NCBI GenBank assembly: GCA_963585895.1
Contig: OY757916.1
Location: 18,449,129-18,513,128, forward strand
Length of the DNA: 64,000 nt
DNA from: Sepioteuthis lessoniana
Lineage: Eukaryota; Mollusca; Cephalopoda; Myopsida; Loliginidae
Direction: 5' to 3'
The position numbers were made by a program, and so were the translations under genes. This document shows positions 55,067-64,000 of the stretch, one piece after another. Numbering within the stretch: position 1 is the first letter of the stretch; each line of letters opens with the position of its first letter. The notes beneath the pieces are model-generated. The model ran no database searches, was not told where the DNA came from, and saw nothing but the letters and a program-made list of their open reading frames with translations.

Positions 55067-56082
55067 CCTTTCATATACGGCTTATTCATAGAACAATATG
55101 AGCATATTTTATCTATTGGGACACTTTTGTATATTCTTTGCAATACTTATTTCATTCATATTATATATATTAAATGTCTATATATGTTTAATTTCTTCCG
55201 TTTATTTTGTGTTAGTGTATCATAGATATATTCATGCTAATATTGATCGTGAGCGAATGGGAACTCGACTAAATAACCTCCCTACCACCAAACAACCCAA
55301 TTCTATCTTTCTGGGTTTTATTTTTTCATCTTATGTAATGCATAAATGTGATTGATTCCATTGTAAGTTTTACTGAACATCTATTTCTTACAAATTCCTC
55401 CTCGCTATTAGTAAAAATGCAGTGGTTTATTATCTCAGAATAGATTAAGGCAATTCCTTTGTCAGCAATAGAACACACTTTTCAGCAGCAGTGTTTAATA
55501 AACCCAAGCGTTAAACATGGCTGAAGTACATCAATTTCCTAATTTCAGTTTTCAGCTTTCAATCGTTTCCTCTTTGTTAAGAAACCTTTTTTTTTTTCTA
55601 TTCCTATCATTTATTTTCCCTTCATATATTCTTTTCATTTGCTTTCAGAATATAACGCTCTTCATACAGTTTCTCGTCAATAAATGAAGACTGCAACTTT
55701 CCTTTCACTTGTATCCGATATAACACATTCTAAAGCAGAGGGCGAAAGTGCATATCAAAACTGTCGTTTCCAGACATCTTGTTCTAGTCTCAATTTGTGT
55801 TTCCTTAAAAAAATATCCATGATATAAAAATCATAAAACCAATCAAAATTCAATTCTTTTCTTAAAAAATGTTTGTTAAAACAATAAAATAAACAAAAAC
55901 TAAAGCAATAGTCAAGAGGGGAAAATTGTCTCATCTGCGTTGAAAATATGAACAAATAGAAAACGGATTCAATCATTTCCAACTGATAGAAGAATATATT
56001 TTCTTTTTAGATGAATCCATATACAAGTTATTAAGTTTCTAAAATTGAAAATACTTGAATATTTAAAAAATTTCCATGTGTG

Positions 56083-56084
<2 letters not shown>
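55067..56084. other. Unassigned AT-rich DNA
   Basis: About 1 kb with no repeat or coding family recognised. Followed by (TA)n at 56085-56122. Confidence 0.35.
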
Positions 56085-56125
<41 letters not shown>

Positions 56126-56137
56126 TAGCAGAACTAC

Positions 56138-56800
56138 TCAGAATTGGCCTTGCCCAGTCGGCTGGGACTGTAGAATACACAGACTGCACCTCTGCAGAGG
56201 GGTAAAAACCCCGCCAAATGAGTGTCCTGGATATGACACTAAACAATCTGATGGTGAGGTTCCAGTAATGCTGGAGCTTTGAGGAACACAGAGCACCCCT
56301 TCATTGCCATTGCTCTCTGGTTCAATCAGGCCCAGCGTGGTAGCATCTGCTAGGATCCTCTCTATGGGTTAAATAGAACAAACGGCATACTTATGCTAAA
56401 CTGAACAGTTTGATTAACCTGAATAGCTTAAATTAGAAATGTTTTTGACAATTAAACCGTACTTACATTTAAACCGCGTCCTTATGCAAAACTGAATTAT
56501 TTGAAATAGAACTGTTTTTTGACATGGAAACTGTACTTACACTAAATTGATTTGTTTAACATAGAACTGTTTTGATATTTAATTGTGTGTAAAAAAAATC
56601 TGTACTTATACTAACTTGAACTAGCTGAATTAGAACTTTTTGAATAAACTGAATAGTTTGAAATAGAAATGCTTTTGACGATTAAACTGTGTACTCATGC
56701 TAAACTGAATTGTTTGAAATAAAACAGATTATTTACATAAAAATGGATTCGGTGTTAAATAACCTACAAAGGTTGATATGCCATAAAACCCAACCAATCA
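56138..56800 (-). mobile_element. M element, complete, minus strand
   Basis: Body from 'gcccagtcggctgggactgt' (about 56154) to 56370, units 56380-56720 ('aaactgaattgtttgaaata' type), head at about 56738-56790 ('ggttgatatgccataaaac'). At about 660 bp this is the cleanest full M element on the minus strand. Confidence 0.8.
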
Positions 56801-56852
56801 GCATTGGCCGGGTTATATTAAGAAAAATAAGATGAGAGATGTAATTTTAAAG

Positions 56853-57075
56853 TGATGAATGCAATTTTGAAAGTCATTGTAAGAAATGTATTTTTGAAAT
56901 TAATTGTAATGGATGTACTTTGAAATTAATTTTAATGAATTTACTTTGAAATTAATTGTAATGGATGTACTTTGAAATTAATTTTAATGAATGTACTTTG
57001 AAACTAATTGTAATGGATTTACTTTGAAACTAATTGTAACGATAGTTCTTTAAAATAGACTGCAATTAATGTACT
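56853..57075. repeat. 26-bp minisatellite, about 8 units
   Basis: 'gaaattaat' recurs at 56896, 56922 and 56948, giving a 26-bp period; alternate units tend to carry 'tgtaatgga' and 'tttaatgaa'. Confidence 0.9.
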
Positions 57076-57627
57076 TTTGAAATGATAAATTATCCAATTC
57101 AATATTCCCGAGATCTCGAAACGAAGTATTGTTTATTGGGTCAGTGATTTATCTGTTAAAAGGTCAGCAAGTTTGAAAGAAAAGAATTCCTCATCGTATT
57201 GAGCAATTTCCCAAGATGCCTTTATATTTTTTGAAAAGATATTTTGTATGTAACCATGGCAGCTTGATTAAATTGACTTTATAATCTGATTTCTATTTCG
57301 AGTTTCCTCAATTACAAACTAAATAAAACCGACTATAAATTTAAAGAAGAAAATTTAAATCCCCATGACGGAAAGAAACTATCAATGTTCTATCGTTTGT
57401 TCATCAATAAATCAATGCACCACTTTCGGATCAAGAGAAACACGAAGGTTCGCATTTCCGTTAAGGGACATAATGATCCTCTTGTTTTACAAGCAATTCT
57501 CGCGAGATTGGCAATAAATCAATGAAGACTGGTTTCTTCTACCTTGGCTGAATTGTTTTCTTGGATGCACCTCTTGAAAAGGATTAGTGGAGTTTTAGAG
57601 ATTTAAAAAAAAATCCAAGCCGTATTT
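57076..57627. other. Unassigned DNA
   Basis: No family recognised. Confidence 0.35.
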
Positions 57628-57932
57628 GTAGCCATGATAATGTCCCCGTATTTATAACCATGGTAATGACGCCGTGTTTGTTACCATGGTAATGTTATAG
57701 ACGTATAGTAAGTGGTCCTCTTCGTAATGGTAATCGTCTTCCAGAAATGGACTCGTCGCTCCAAGTTCAAATGATGGAGAAGACTGCTTGAATTTCATTT
57801 TTGCGTTCATAGCTTTGGAAATGACAGGATTCTCTGTGTTATTCGACAAGTATGGGTAAATAGAAGGGCAGATGGGCTTTTTAGTCGTGTTAAGGCAACC
57901 AGTCTAAGAGAAGGAAAAATTGTATTTAAAAC
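57628..57932 (+). mobile_element. Three short repeats, then an old SINE-A
   Basis: 57628-57700 holds three ~28-bp repeats ('ttaccatggtaatg'). From about 57708 a diverged SINE-A follows ('cctcttcgtaatggtaatcg', 'caagttcaaatgatgg', 'gtatgggtaaatagaagggc', 'gtctaagagaaggaaaaat'). Confidence 0.65.
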
Positions 57933-58694
57933 TATTGAATATGAGGCTAGCAACTCTACCTCATAAAAACCTACGAATTTAATGTTGTAAACGAGTACGA
58001 ATCGGTAAGTTATAAAAAAAATCAGTACCAGGAAGAAACAAATTGGAAAAAAAATTCTTGATAGAGAAGCCAAAGGCAATAAAATATGCTTTATCTTACA
58101 CCCCAATGGGAAAAGAGCAATTAACGAAAGTTGCCGAAATCATTAGACTCAATAAAAGTGGTTGCGAAAGTATGTCAAGCATACCGTTTGCATAGACGAG
58201 AGTTGGAGTTCGCTGTTCTGAGAACCCCGATAAAAGAAAGTAGAATTTTCGATTTGGTCTCATTGCGGCTGAAGACCAGAGCGAGAGAGACCTTTGTGTG
58301 GATTATGAGAGGAAGAACCCCGTATGAAGCTGAAAGAATTGGTTCCTACAAGAACAAAAAAAAAATTGCGCATCTGTCGTACATGATTAGTCTGTCATTC
58401 GCTTTCACGTATTTCCACGGCCTCAGTAAATAAACGAAGAGAATAAACAAAAGTTGGTCCCAAATTTGAACTGAGCTGCGTTTTTGTATTATTTTTCACG
58501 AACTAGACGATGTGTTAATCACCATCATCAACGTAGCAGTTGTTGGTGACAATGCCAGACGAAACCACAGCACGATCCATGATGTGGTAGGGTTGCGGTC
58601 CTATGCTCTTCAAGTGTGCAGGAAATGTACATTTTTATAAAACACTAGATTTAGTATTGTTGATTGGTCAATGGCAGTTAAACACTTCCTTGGA
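57933..58694. other. Unassigned; 100-codon frame of unknown nature
   Basis: A plus-strand frame at 58131-58433 (100 codons, basic, with SLRLKTRARETFVWIMRGRT) lies in a patch of more balanced base composition. I recognise no domain and see no promoter, splice or polyadenylation evidence that would make it a gene. Confidence 0.3.
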
Positions 58695-58955
58695 TTATAG
58701 TTTGGTTTGTTTGGGTTTTTTTTGTTTTTTTTGCTTAATGGCATATCAACCTTTGTAGGTTATTTAATGCCAAAGCCATCCTTCCAGAAGAACAAAAGTG
58801 GTACTATTTAACCGTAGCTGGATGTATAAGTGAGTTCATAACTTTCTCAAGGGTATTTATCCGAAAATGAACGTAATAGCGAGACTGGAGTTCGAACTCA
58901 CTTACTACGATTCCGCAGTCCAGTGCTTTAATCATTACGCCACAAGGACCCCTGC
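58695..58955 (-). mobile_element. SINE-B, minus strand, full-length
   Basis: 'taatggcatatcaacctttg' to 'cattacgccacaaggacccc'; box B complement 'ggagttcgaactca' near 58886. One of the least diverged SINE-B copies. Confidence 0.9.
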
Positions 58956-60384
58956 CTTGGGTTAATTTCACGCTGGTCAGTATAATAATTATAGTCTCCG
59001 ATTATAAATTAACGTATCTTCGCAATCCTTTGAAACAAATAAACTTTTCATTATCCCAAACAAATCCATTATATCAAAATCTAGAATTATAATAAGTACT
59101 TCCCCTCAGAGTGAAACTATGAGTTATGGCAATAAAAGAAGGATTTCACATTTCTCAGAGCTTCAGAACTGGAACCTCACCACTGAATGTAGTTTTGTGT
59201 GATATCCAGGAGAGAGATTTAATGTTAACAAAGATAAAATAAATCTAAAAAAAAATTTCTGGCATCCGTCAGTCCAGAGAGATCCCCTTGATCTGAGCCA
59301 GGGTCTTGACAGCGTTATATGAAATGCAACTAATCGCTCATGCAGCAGGTCTCCCTTCATCATGATAGCAGCATTAGTATCACTGCAAGAGTTGCCAGAA
59401 CGAGGCTAAACGCAACATTTGATTTTCTTTAGAAATTACATTTCTTGGTTTTGCCACTCTACCAGGGTAAAGTAGGTAGTTTGAATCCAGTCTTTTCCTT
59501 CTCCTAGATCAGTTACCCTTATTGTAATATGATAAAGGATGGTAATTAATTATATTAGTAAATTATTTTATTTATAGCAAAAAAAAAAAATGAACTGAAG
59601 TGTATGTACCATGCAAAGGTCAAACGGTGCACAAGTCACACAAGAGGGCAGGATAGGGGATTGACAAGTTGTTTTGAAATCCTTGGAGAGACAGGATGTT
59701 GAAAAATAAGCATATTGAATTCAATGACAGCTTATTCAACCGTCGGGTTTATGGGAAGTTTTTAGTTATTAGGTAAACAGTAATCAAGAGAAATGTTAAA
59801 AGAAAATATAAAAAAATTTCGGAACGAATTCAGGCAGTCATTTCAGAGATTCGGGTCCCTCTGGGGGCAAAAGTGTTGTTCGGGGTGAATGAAGCGAAGT
59901 CGGTGTTTTGATCATTTGTCTACCACGAATGAGAGTTTTAGCGCTTTTATGTAACAACTAATACATTTCACTCTATCTTTCTCTCTCGTTTCGATGGCGA
60001 CTGCTACAAAATGTTATAAAACTTTCGTATTCGAAGGAAACGGGCCCACTTTCTATTTTGCAAAATGTTACATTTCTACATGCTGAATGATTGAACGGTT
60101 TTATGATCCTTATATATATATATATATATATATATATTCCCATGTTTTTTTTTAAATTTATTAAAAGATCCCTCCTTGTTCTACCAACACTTGTTTCATC
60201 GTCTTAACGTTCTGATAAAGGTTTACTAAAACCGTAACGTTTTAGAGTTGACATTCCATTTCAATAAATTCATCACTTTTGGATTACTTTGTTTTTATAT
60301 TTTTCATCTTACTGTCGAATTAATTTCTGCTATTTATTTCCACCCATTAATATGCAAGATGGTGCTGTGTCGTTAACGTAACGT
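58956..60384. other. Mostly unassigned; scraps of M body and SINE-A
   Basis: About 59105-59215 resembles a plus-strand M body ('tatggcaataaaagaaggat', 'ggaacctcaccactgaatg'). 59470-59525 resembles an inverted SINE-A piece ('cttttccttctcctagatca'). (TA)n at 60113-60138. The rest is unassigned. Confidence 0.45.
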
Positions 60385-60880
60385 TACATTCTTAAGGCTA
60401 AAGAGCTTAGTCTACCCTACTATTAACCCATAAGTAGGATTGGTTTGGTTTCTTTGTTTAATGGCATATCAACCTTTGTAGGTTATTTAATGCCAAAGCT
60501 ATTCTCCTAGAAGAACAGTAGTGGTGCTATTTAACCCATAGCTGGGAAGATAAGGGGGTTCATACCTTCCCCAAGGGTATTTGCCCGAAAGTGAAAGTTG
60601 GTTTGGTTTCTTTGTTTAATGGCATATCAACCTTTGTAGGTTATTTAATGCCAAAACTATTCTCCAAGAAGAACAGTAGTAGTACTATTGAACCCATAGC
60701 TGGGAGGATAAGGGGGTTCATACCTTTCCCAAGGGTATTTGCCCAAAAGTGAACGTAATAACAGAGTACGAACTCGCTTCCGTAGTCCATCGCTTTAACC
60801 ATTACACCGCAAGGACACCCCTCATAAGTAGGAGGAAGAGATTGACTCATATCTTTCGAAAAGGCATTAATACAAAACAA
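60385..60880 (-). mobile_element. SINE-A split by a SINE-B dimer
   Basis: 'taaggctaaagagcttagtc' and 'ctactattaacccataagta' before the insertion, 'ggaggaagagattgactcat' and 'ctttcgaaaaggcattaat' after it: an inverted SINE-A whose ends are lost. Confidence 0.75.
60440..60822 (-). mobile_element. Dimeric SINE-B with a single TSD pair
   Basis: On the minus strand: a complete SINE-B (60822 to about 60597) followed head-to-tail by a headless second unit (60596-60440). Both units are nearly identical through centre and tail. Duplication cataagtagga lies at 60429-60439 and 60823-60833, with none between the units. Confidence 0.87.
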
Positions 60881-61079
60881 AATCAAATACCGGCAGACAA
60901 GCACTTAATAAACATGTTCGATAAAAATCTTTCAAAAAAAGATGAAGAAATTTCAGCAAAACGAAGTAGAGTTAAAAGGTTTACACATCATAAACGTTTT
61001 CAGATTGACGCCATTGACAATTTCTTTGGTAGCGTTGTGATTGAATTACAGATATCAGAATTACCACTAATAGATTAAA

Positions 61080-62405
61080 AAGCAGAGGGGTAAGCCCCCT
61101 TCCCAACGAATGTCCTGGATAAGATACTTAATCATCTGATGGTGAGTCTTTAATCCAGAACCATTGGGGAATGTGGAGTACACCTTCATTGCCTTTACTC
61201 TTTGGTCAACCAGATCGAATTGGTAGTATCAGTTAGGGTCTTATCTATGAGTCAAATAGAACTGTTCAATCATTTACGAAAGATTATGTGTTGTAATGTA
61301 AAAAAATAGAGCTGTGTGCAAATTATTTACATTACATAGGAATAAATTGGAGAATTACTCGTTGGGAGAGTCTTACACCTCTATAGCGATGCAGTTGGTG
61401 TATCTTGCAGCCCCAGCCAACTAAGCCATATAGAATTACTCATGGTAAATAATACTTGGAAAAAACATTTAACTGTGCGCAAACAATAATTAATATAAAA
61501 TAGAATTATTTGTTAGATAGGAATGTTTGAATCTACGAGGTGCATACGATAAGTTTCCGGACTTTTTTCGTATGGGCATTTAAAATTGACGTAAACTCTT
61601 GAAAATTCAGTATGTTATTGCTATACATCTTATGAGATGACTGACCAATTTTTATGATTTCAGGTTCAAATGAACAGCTAAAGCACGAATTGGAATACAC
61701 CCTACTAAAGCCTGATTGTCACAGTTGATGAATTTCAAAAATGCAATCTGACACTTTAGAAGAACGATATGCAATAAAATTCTTCAGACTACTTTTCGAC
61801 CATCTTGCATGAATCGAGTATCAGTTTTTGAGTGGCATAAGTGATTCAAGGAAGATAAGGAGTCTGTGAGGGATGATGAGAGGTGTGGGAGGAGTAAGGA
61901 AGTCAGAACATCAGAGTTGATTGGCCCAAGGGTTTATACGTTTTAAAGGGAGTTCAGGAAGCGATTCCTAGGGAAGAGGTCAGCACTCTTCAAATCGAGT
62001 CAGAGACATTTCCACTAGGACAATACATCAGTCCACAACTCCATCCTTGTCTCTGTCTATTTGACCAAGATGGGCATTAAGACAGTTCGTCACCGTCCCT
62101 ATAGTCCAGATGTTGGTCCTTGTGACTTTTGGTTATTCCCTAAGCTCAGAGGCTGTCGTTATGAGACAATTGAGGAAATGAAAGAGGCTGTGACGAAGGT
62201 CATTGACACGTTCACACAAGAGGACTTTGATGGGACTTTCCAGAAGTTGATGGAACGGTACAACAAGTGCATTGTAGTCGCAGGAAATTACTTCGAAGGG
62301 GACTAGACTTTCATGTGTGCACTATCAAAAAAAGTGCCCATACGAAAAATGTCTGGAAACTTATCGTATGCTCCTCGTATGTAACGGTGTGCAAATAAGT
62401 GACTT
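61080..62405 (-). mobile_element. M element, minus strand, split by mariner
   Basis: Inverted body at 61085-61255 ('ctgatggtgagtctttaatc', 'ccttcattgcctttac'), units to 61350, a forward body end at about 61360-61425 ('gcagccccagccaactaagc'), more units to 61533, the mariner, then 'gtgtgcaaataagtgac' continuing at 62388. Confidence 0.65.
61536..62377 (+). mobile_element. Internally deleted mariner, second copy
   Basis: 842 bp, TA at 61534-61535 and 62378-62379, with ~45-bp terminal inverted repeats beginning CGAGGTGCATACGATAAG and CGAGGAGCATACGATAAG. Decayed N-terminal helix-turn-helix coding at about 61741-61925; C-terminal frame at 62061-62306 (HRPYSPDVGPCDFWLFPKLR, then ETIEEMKEAVTKVIDTFTQE). 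The catalytic middle is absent, joined at the same place as in the copy at 2.8 kb. Better-preserved inverted repeats than that copy. Confidence 0.93.
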
Positions 62406-62628
62406 TATTCAACATCAAATGCAATATAAAATTCACGGCCGTGCCATATTTAACATCAACTGCAAAGACCCGTCATATTCAACATCGAATCCAAGGGACC
62501 ATCATATTCAACATCAATTGCGAAGGACCATCATATTCAACATCAATTGCAAAGCCCAGTCACATTCAACATCAAATTCACGGGTCCCTCCTATTCATCA
62601 AATGCAAGGGACCATCATATTCGATATA
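62406..62628 (+). repeat. 29-bp minisatellite, about 7 units
   Basis: Unit 'catattcaacatcaattgca' plus 9 bp; period 29 confirmed over successive 'catattcaac' starts. Last units degenerate. Confidence 0.9.
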
Positions 62629-63639
62629 GCATTACAAAAACACAAGCATAATACAATCTGACTGAATGATCTCAGGAGTTTAAAAAGCAAAGAGAAAAAA
62701 GCTAACACAAATCCTTTGCTGTAATTTTACTTTGTAATTTTACAAAAAGAAAGAACAGCATTTTCTATTTTGTTTTATCAATGCCATCACTGTTGTTAAG
62801 GATTCTATTACTTGTTCTCACGAATTATTCACTCCCGAAATCTTACCCGGAAATTTCACGGTGTTTGCCTCGTTGTGGTCTCTTGTATTGCAGCGATTTC
62901 CATGACGAATAAATTTCATTCGTCATTTGTCTGCAGCCAACGTTTACATATGCTAGCATCCAACCTTCCCTAGAGGAAATAATGACAAGAGGGTCGAACA
63001 GGTGAGTGAGCTAAACACGGTACGTGTAGAGATTAATAAGAAGACAAAAAAGAAAGAAAAGAAAATTAAGAAAAGGTATCGGTCTCCGAACCCTCTTACA
63101 GGAAGAAAGATCTGGCGCATATCTGAAAGACATATTTACTAGCACCAAAGAGAAATCTGTTCTCACTTCAGCCCTCAATGTAGTACGAGCAACAAACGCA
63201 TGTGCTGATTGGTTCTTGTGACCTGATACTACGCCATGTCTACTGCTAGCAAGCCGACACTGCTGAAGATATCTATTAAACTCAGGACAAACCTTCAAGC
63301 TCACAACTCACCAAATTGACTCACCTGTAAGCAGAGAAAGCTGCTAACATATCTAAGAAATGCCTAGCGGACATAACCATAAAATTCAAACTATTACCAC
63401 CGAAAATGACATATACTTTTCAACGCCTTGTCTGGAAAAACGTGACATATCTCTACTGATTCAGGAAAACTCTCCTCACACCAGAATAGTCATTAAAACC
63501 CCAAAATAAAGTTGGAATTTCAAAAGTATCTCCGTCTCTTTTTTTTTCAACCCTACCTTAAATTATCTTGTAGCCTTCCATAAGTTAAATGGGGTAAGAA
63601 CAACAACAACAAACTAGTCAGATACATAAACCAAAACCA
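62629..63639. other. Unassigned DNA
   Basis: About 1 kb with no family recognised. 62870-63300 is less AT-rich and has a 97-codon minus frame (63011-63304) with a hydrophobic end but no recognisable domain. A polyadenylation-like AATAAA is at about 63506. Could hide an old LTR. Confidence 0.3.
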
Positions 63640-63790
63640 GGGCACCTCTGGTGGTGTAATGGTTAGCAAGCTAGACGAGCAAACCTTACAGAGTGAGTTA
63701 GAGTCTCATTGGGTGCCCGTTCATTCGGCCTTGTGCCACATCGAAGCAAAGAACTTCGTAAATTATTATTACTTAAACCCAAAACCAATG
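63640..63790 (+). mobile_element. tRNA-like SINE head, separate family
   Basis: GGGCACC at 63640-63646 pairs perfectly with GGTGCCC at 63712-63718 as an acceptor stem. Box A 'tggtgtaatggttagc' and a T-arm-like GTGAG-TTAGAGT-CTCAT lie between. The T-loop lacks the usual TTC. Non-tRNA sequence follows directly ('ggccttgtgccacatcgaag'), so it is a SINE head rather than a tRNA gene. Confidence 0.55.
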
Positions 63791-64000
63791 TCCATAGACC
63801 AACGGCAATCAACGAAATAAATAATCAAGTAAACTTTCTCGTATCCCCTAAATGTCACCCCGCAGTGAAACGAGGCATTTTTTTAAAATTAAGTTTTAAT
63901 TACAAACATATGATGTTTACTATTCCACACCATAATGAACATTGAATGGCATATTTATTGCAGCTGTAAAACTTTAAACCCGGGAGATCATTCGTATGGA

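Noticed and set aside
54815-55225. 136-codon plus-strand frame with repeated LLLQQCPACLVRLT
   Set aside because: Antisense shadow of the 42-bp expansion within the LINE C-terminal coding sequence.
60749-61078. 109-codon plus-strand frame
   Set aside because: Starts within the SINE-B head and runs through SINE-A remnant; no independent support.

Overview
The window looks like intergenic or intronic DNA from an animal with a large, AT-rich, repeat-filled genome. tRNA-derived SINEs with a shared central block, an APE-RT LINE with an (ATG)n tail, decayed mariners, a Penelope-like fragment and many minisatellites suggest a lophotrochozoan, most plausibly a cephalopod mollusc. That assignment is inference from repeat style; no species-diagnostic gene is present. 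I recognise no host protein-coding gene, rRNA or functional tRNA. Every coding trace I can name belongs to a transposable element, and nearly all are broken.

Family names used here are local labels. SINE-A: tRNA-like head (box A like TGGTGTAATGGTTATCG, box B like GAGTTCAAATCC), about 290-320 bp, ending in a GC-rich stretch and 'ggtaaatatgat'. SINE-B: related head (box B GAGTTCGAACTCC), a central block shared with SINE-A, and a tail with a TGGCAT...ATGCCA hairpin. SINE-C: a different head (GGCCCAGCGGTTAGAGTG, box B GGGTTCAATCCC), about 240-265 bp, ending in (CTTTA)n. M element: a composite repeat with fixed order, namely a head (the SINE-B tail hairpin, inverted), an AT-rich spacer, a variable number of ~67-bp units, and a ~200-230 bp body ending in a small GC hairpin. 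LTR-A and LTR-B: two solo-LTR families sharing a 3' end. LINE: one APE-endonuclease/reverse-transcriptase family, mostly 5'-truncated.

Layout. 0-5 kb: LTR-B, SINE-A, then M elements broken by a LINE 3' end and a mariner. 5-15 kb: SINEs, two M copies, a Penelope-type inverted repeat, an LTR with a CCAAT-box cluster, and an LTR-A inside an M body. 15-25 kb: a duplicated 640-bp segment, the 67-bp array, more M elements, an intact LINE C-terminal frame and a Penelope GIY-YIG fragment. 27.0-29.4 kb: a 51-bp satellite of about 46 units. 30-35.2 kb: one nearly full-length LINE on the minus strand split by five later insertions. 35-47 kb: SINEs, LINE ends, an M element split by a 1,358-bp LTR-like insertion, and LTR-A. 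47-52 kb: a cruciform-prone (TA)n, a 27-bp minisatellite with a 216-bp higher-order period, and LTR-B carrying a SINE. 52-64 kb: a second mariner lineage, a LINE end with an in-frame 42-bp expansion, M elements, a dimeric SINE-B inside a SINE-A, and the second copy of the deleted mariner.

There is no operon or pathway. The window is a layered transposon record in which target-site duplications at many junctions give relative ages. The strongest candidate for something under-described is the M element: a repeated modular architecture, coding-free, with expandable tandem cores and stem-loops at both ends.
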